Positions 25,930-27,080 of a stretch of 27,080 nt of DNA are shown one piece after another. The notes beneath the pieces were generated by a model. That model did no database searches. It was not told the origin of the DNA and saw only the letters and a program-made list of their open reading frames with translations. Every line of letters starts with the position of its first letter. The stretch's first letter is position 1. Source of the stretch: Caldilinea sp. CFX5 (lineage in GTDB: Bacteria; Chloroflexota; Anaerolineae; Caldilineales; Caldilineaceae); NCBI GenBank assembly GCA_021405325.1, contig QWII01000152.1, positions 1 through 27,080 on the forward strand, given 5' to 3'. The translations under genes were made by a program, and so were the position numbers.

Positions 25930-27080
25930 CTAGAACCGCGAAGCCGTCAACGTGACATCCGCATTCTGCCAGACGGTTTCAAAGTCCTTCTTCGCGACCT
26001 CAGCATCAGCGCTTTTGCCTTGCGCTTCCAGACTTTGCATCAAGCCAAAGAGTGACCAGCCGTTGTTGGGGTATTGTTCCAAATCTTTCCGGTAGACGGC
26101 CTCGGCCTCCGCTGCCCGATCAGCGGCCAATAAGGCCGCGCCCAGCAGGTGACGCACCGGGTAGTACCAGGCCGGCGGCTCGATGTAGGCCATGTTGTCT
26201 TGAATTGCCACGGCGGCTTCCAGTTCGGCGATCTGTTGGTCCGTTTCCCCCTGCGCGCCGGCCAACTCAGCCGCCAGGATGTGACCGGCCAGTTCCAGAT
26301 TGGTGGCGCCGGTGGAGAAAGAGGGCAAGCCAAATTCCTTCATCGCATCCGACTGCGCCAGTTCCATCACGGCGTCGTACTCCGCTTGCGCCTTTTCCCA
26401 GTCGCCAGTGCCGGCATAGGCCATGCCGCGCGCCCAGTGCCAGATGCCGGTGGTATACTGTTGATCCGCCGGCGGCTGGGCTTCCTGCAAAATATCAGCC
26501 CACTTGCCAAAGCGCACCAGGGCAAAGAAGGCAATGGTCTTAAAATCTTGCAGCGGCGGCACAGCCGTAACGGCCTCATCAGGAATGGTCTCCACTACTT
26601 TGCGAGCGGCGTCAATGGCGACTTGACTGTTCCCTTCCATCTGGGCAGCCGTGGAGAGGAAGTGAATGTTGTGCGGGTAGTAGGCCAGGGCATAGAAGCC
26701 ATGCGTCGGATCATCCGGCGTACCGCCGACCGTGTGTTCATCGGTGTGAATGGCATGTTCATTGACGCGGGTCGCGTCGCTATACATGCCCACGCGCCAA
26801 TAGGTGTGGGCCGGCATGTGGCGCAAATGACCGGCGCCGGGGACGAGGGTCTCTAAGCGCTCGGCGCTGGGCAACGCACGACCGGGGTCGGTGGAAGCTT
26901 CGGTGGCATGGATATAGAAGTGGTTGGCGCCGGGATGGTTGGGGTCGAGCGCCAGCGCTGCTTCCAGGGTGGCGAGAATTTCCGCCGTATACTCGGTCTC
27001 TTCACCCTCTTTGGTCCAGTAGTTCCAGGGGGTGAGATCCATCAACGCTTCGGCAAAAAGGGTGACAGCATCGACATCGT
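25930..27080 (-). CDS. TPR-repeat protein, 5' end beyond the window
   Basis: The reading frame is open from the stop at 25930-25932 to the window edge, so the N-terminus is missing. An internal Met at 27042 is not taken as the start because the frame continues upstream with family-like 'DVDAVTLFAEALMDLTPWNYW'. About 383 residues are visible. They contain helical pairs of tetratricopeptide type and a conserved histidine-rich block, 'GANHFYIHATEAS' and 'GHLRHMPAHTYWRVGMY', as in a family of secreted or periplasmic TPR proteins I recall only as hypothetical. The C-terminal part has regular TPR units ('AEAVYRKDLEQYPNNGWSLFGLMQSL'). The function is unknown. The conserved His and Glu residues could bind metal, which is a guess. 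It converges on metK. Confidence 0.8.
   Translation of the reverse strand, partial: DVDAVTLFAEALMDLTPWNYWTKEGEETEYTAEILATLEAALALDPNHPGANHFYIHATEASTDPGRALPSAERLETLVPGAGHLRHMPAHTYWRVGMYSDATRVNEHAIHTDEHTVGGTPDDPTHGFYALAYYPHNIHFLSTAAQMEGNSQVAIDAARKVVETIPDEAVTAVPPLQDFKTIAFFALVRFGKWADILQEAQPPADQQYTTGIWHWARGMAYAGTGDWEKAQAEYDAVMELAQSDAMKEFGLPSFSTGATNLELAGHILAAELAGAQGETDQQIAELEAAVAIQDNMAYIEPPAWYYPVRHLLGAALLAADRAAEAEAVYRKDLEQYPNNGWSLFGLMQSLEAQGKSADAEVAKKDFETVWQNADVTLTASRF

Overview
The window reads as a chromosomal segment of a free-living bacterium, most likely a member of the Chloroflexota (Caldilineae/Anaerolineae-like). This is inferred from the gene mix: an actinobacterial-type adenosine kinase, a CHAT-domain protein, an XisH/XisI pair, single-chain M16 and tricorn-like S41 secreted peptidases, and the short adenosylhomocysteinase type. 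It also fits the moderately high GC and intergenic gaps packed with palindromic repeats. No rRNA, tRNA, CRISPR array or intact transposase gene was seen.

Layout. 1-4343: a DUF937 gene (+) converges on a minus-strand cluster CHAT protein > 6-phosphogluconate dehydrogenase (gnd) > RraA-like protein, with about 45 bp between genes. 4344-5749: a divergent region with 15-bp tandem repeats and a leader hairpin, then an NDP-sugar epimerase. 6013-12418: a peptidase block with a secreted double-domain M16 peptidase, a secreted S41 peptidase with a C-terminal PPC-like domain, and a convergent M24 aminopeptidase. 12886-17114: a MacB/LolD-type ABC ATPase and its large FtsX-family permease, separated by an AT-richer xisH-xisI pair that looks inserted. 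17459-17596: a tiny exported or membrane peptide. 18096-25559: a methyl-cycle region with mtnA, a LOG-family hydrolase translationally coupled to it, adenosine kinase, a GNAT pseudogene, UDP-glucose dehydrogenase, adenosylhomocysteinase and SAM synthetase. 25930-27080: a minus-strand TPR protein running off the window edge.

How the genes fit together. MetK makes SAM, AhcY splits the SAH left after methylation into homocysteine and adenosine, and adenosine kinase removes the adenosine as AMP. MtnA recycles the methylthioribose phosphate left from polyamine-type use of SAM. Together they form most of a SAM cycle plus salvage, with UDP-glucose dehydrogenase lying between. gnd belongs to the oxidative pentose phosphate pathway.

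The most striking non-coding feature is about twenty hairpin-forming inverted repeats, at least one in nearly every sizeable intergenic gap. They fall into recognisable families: one with an invariant 11-nt loop and unrelated perfect stems (three copies), one of nested palindromes with a GTC-NNN-GAC core, and one with AGGANTTACGCA-type termini. The last includes two almost identical 85-bp copies in opposite orientation flanking ahcY-metK.
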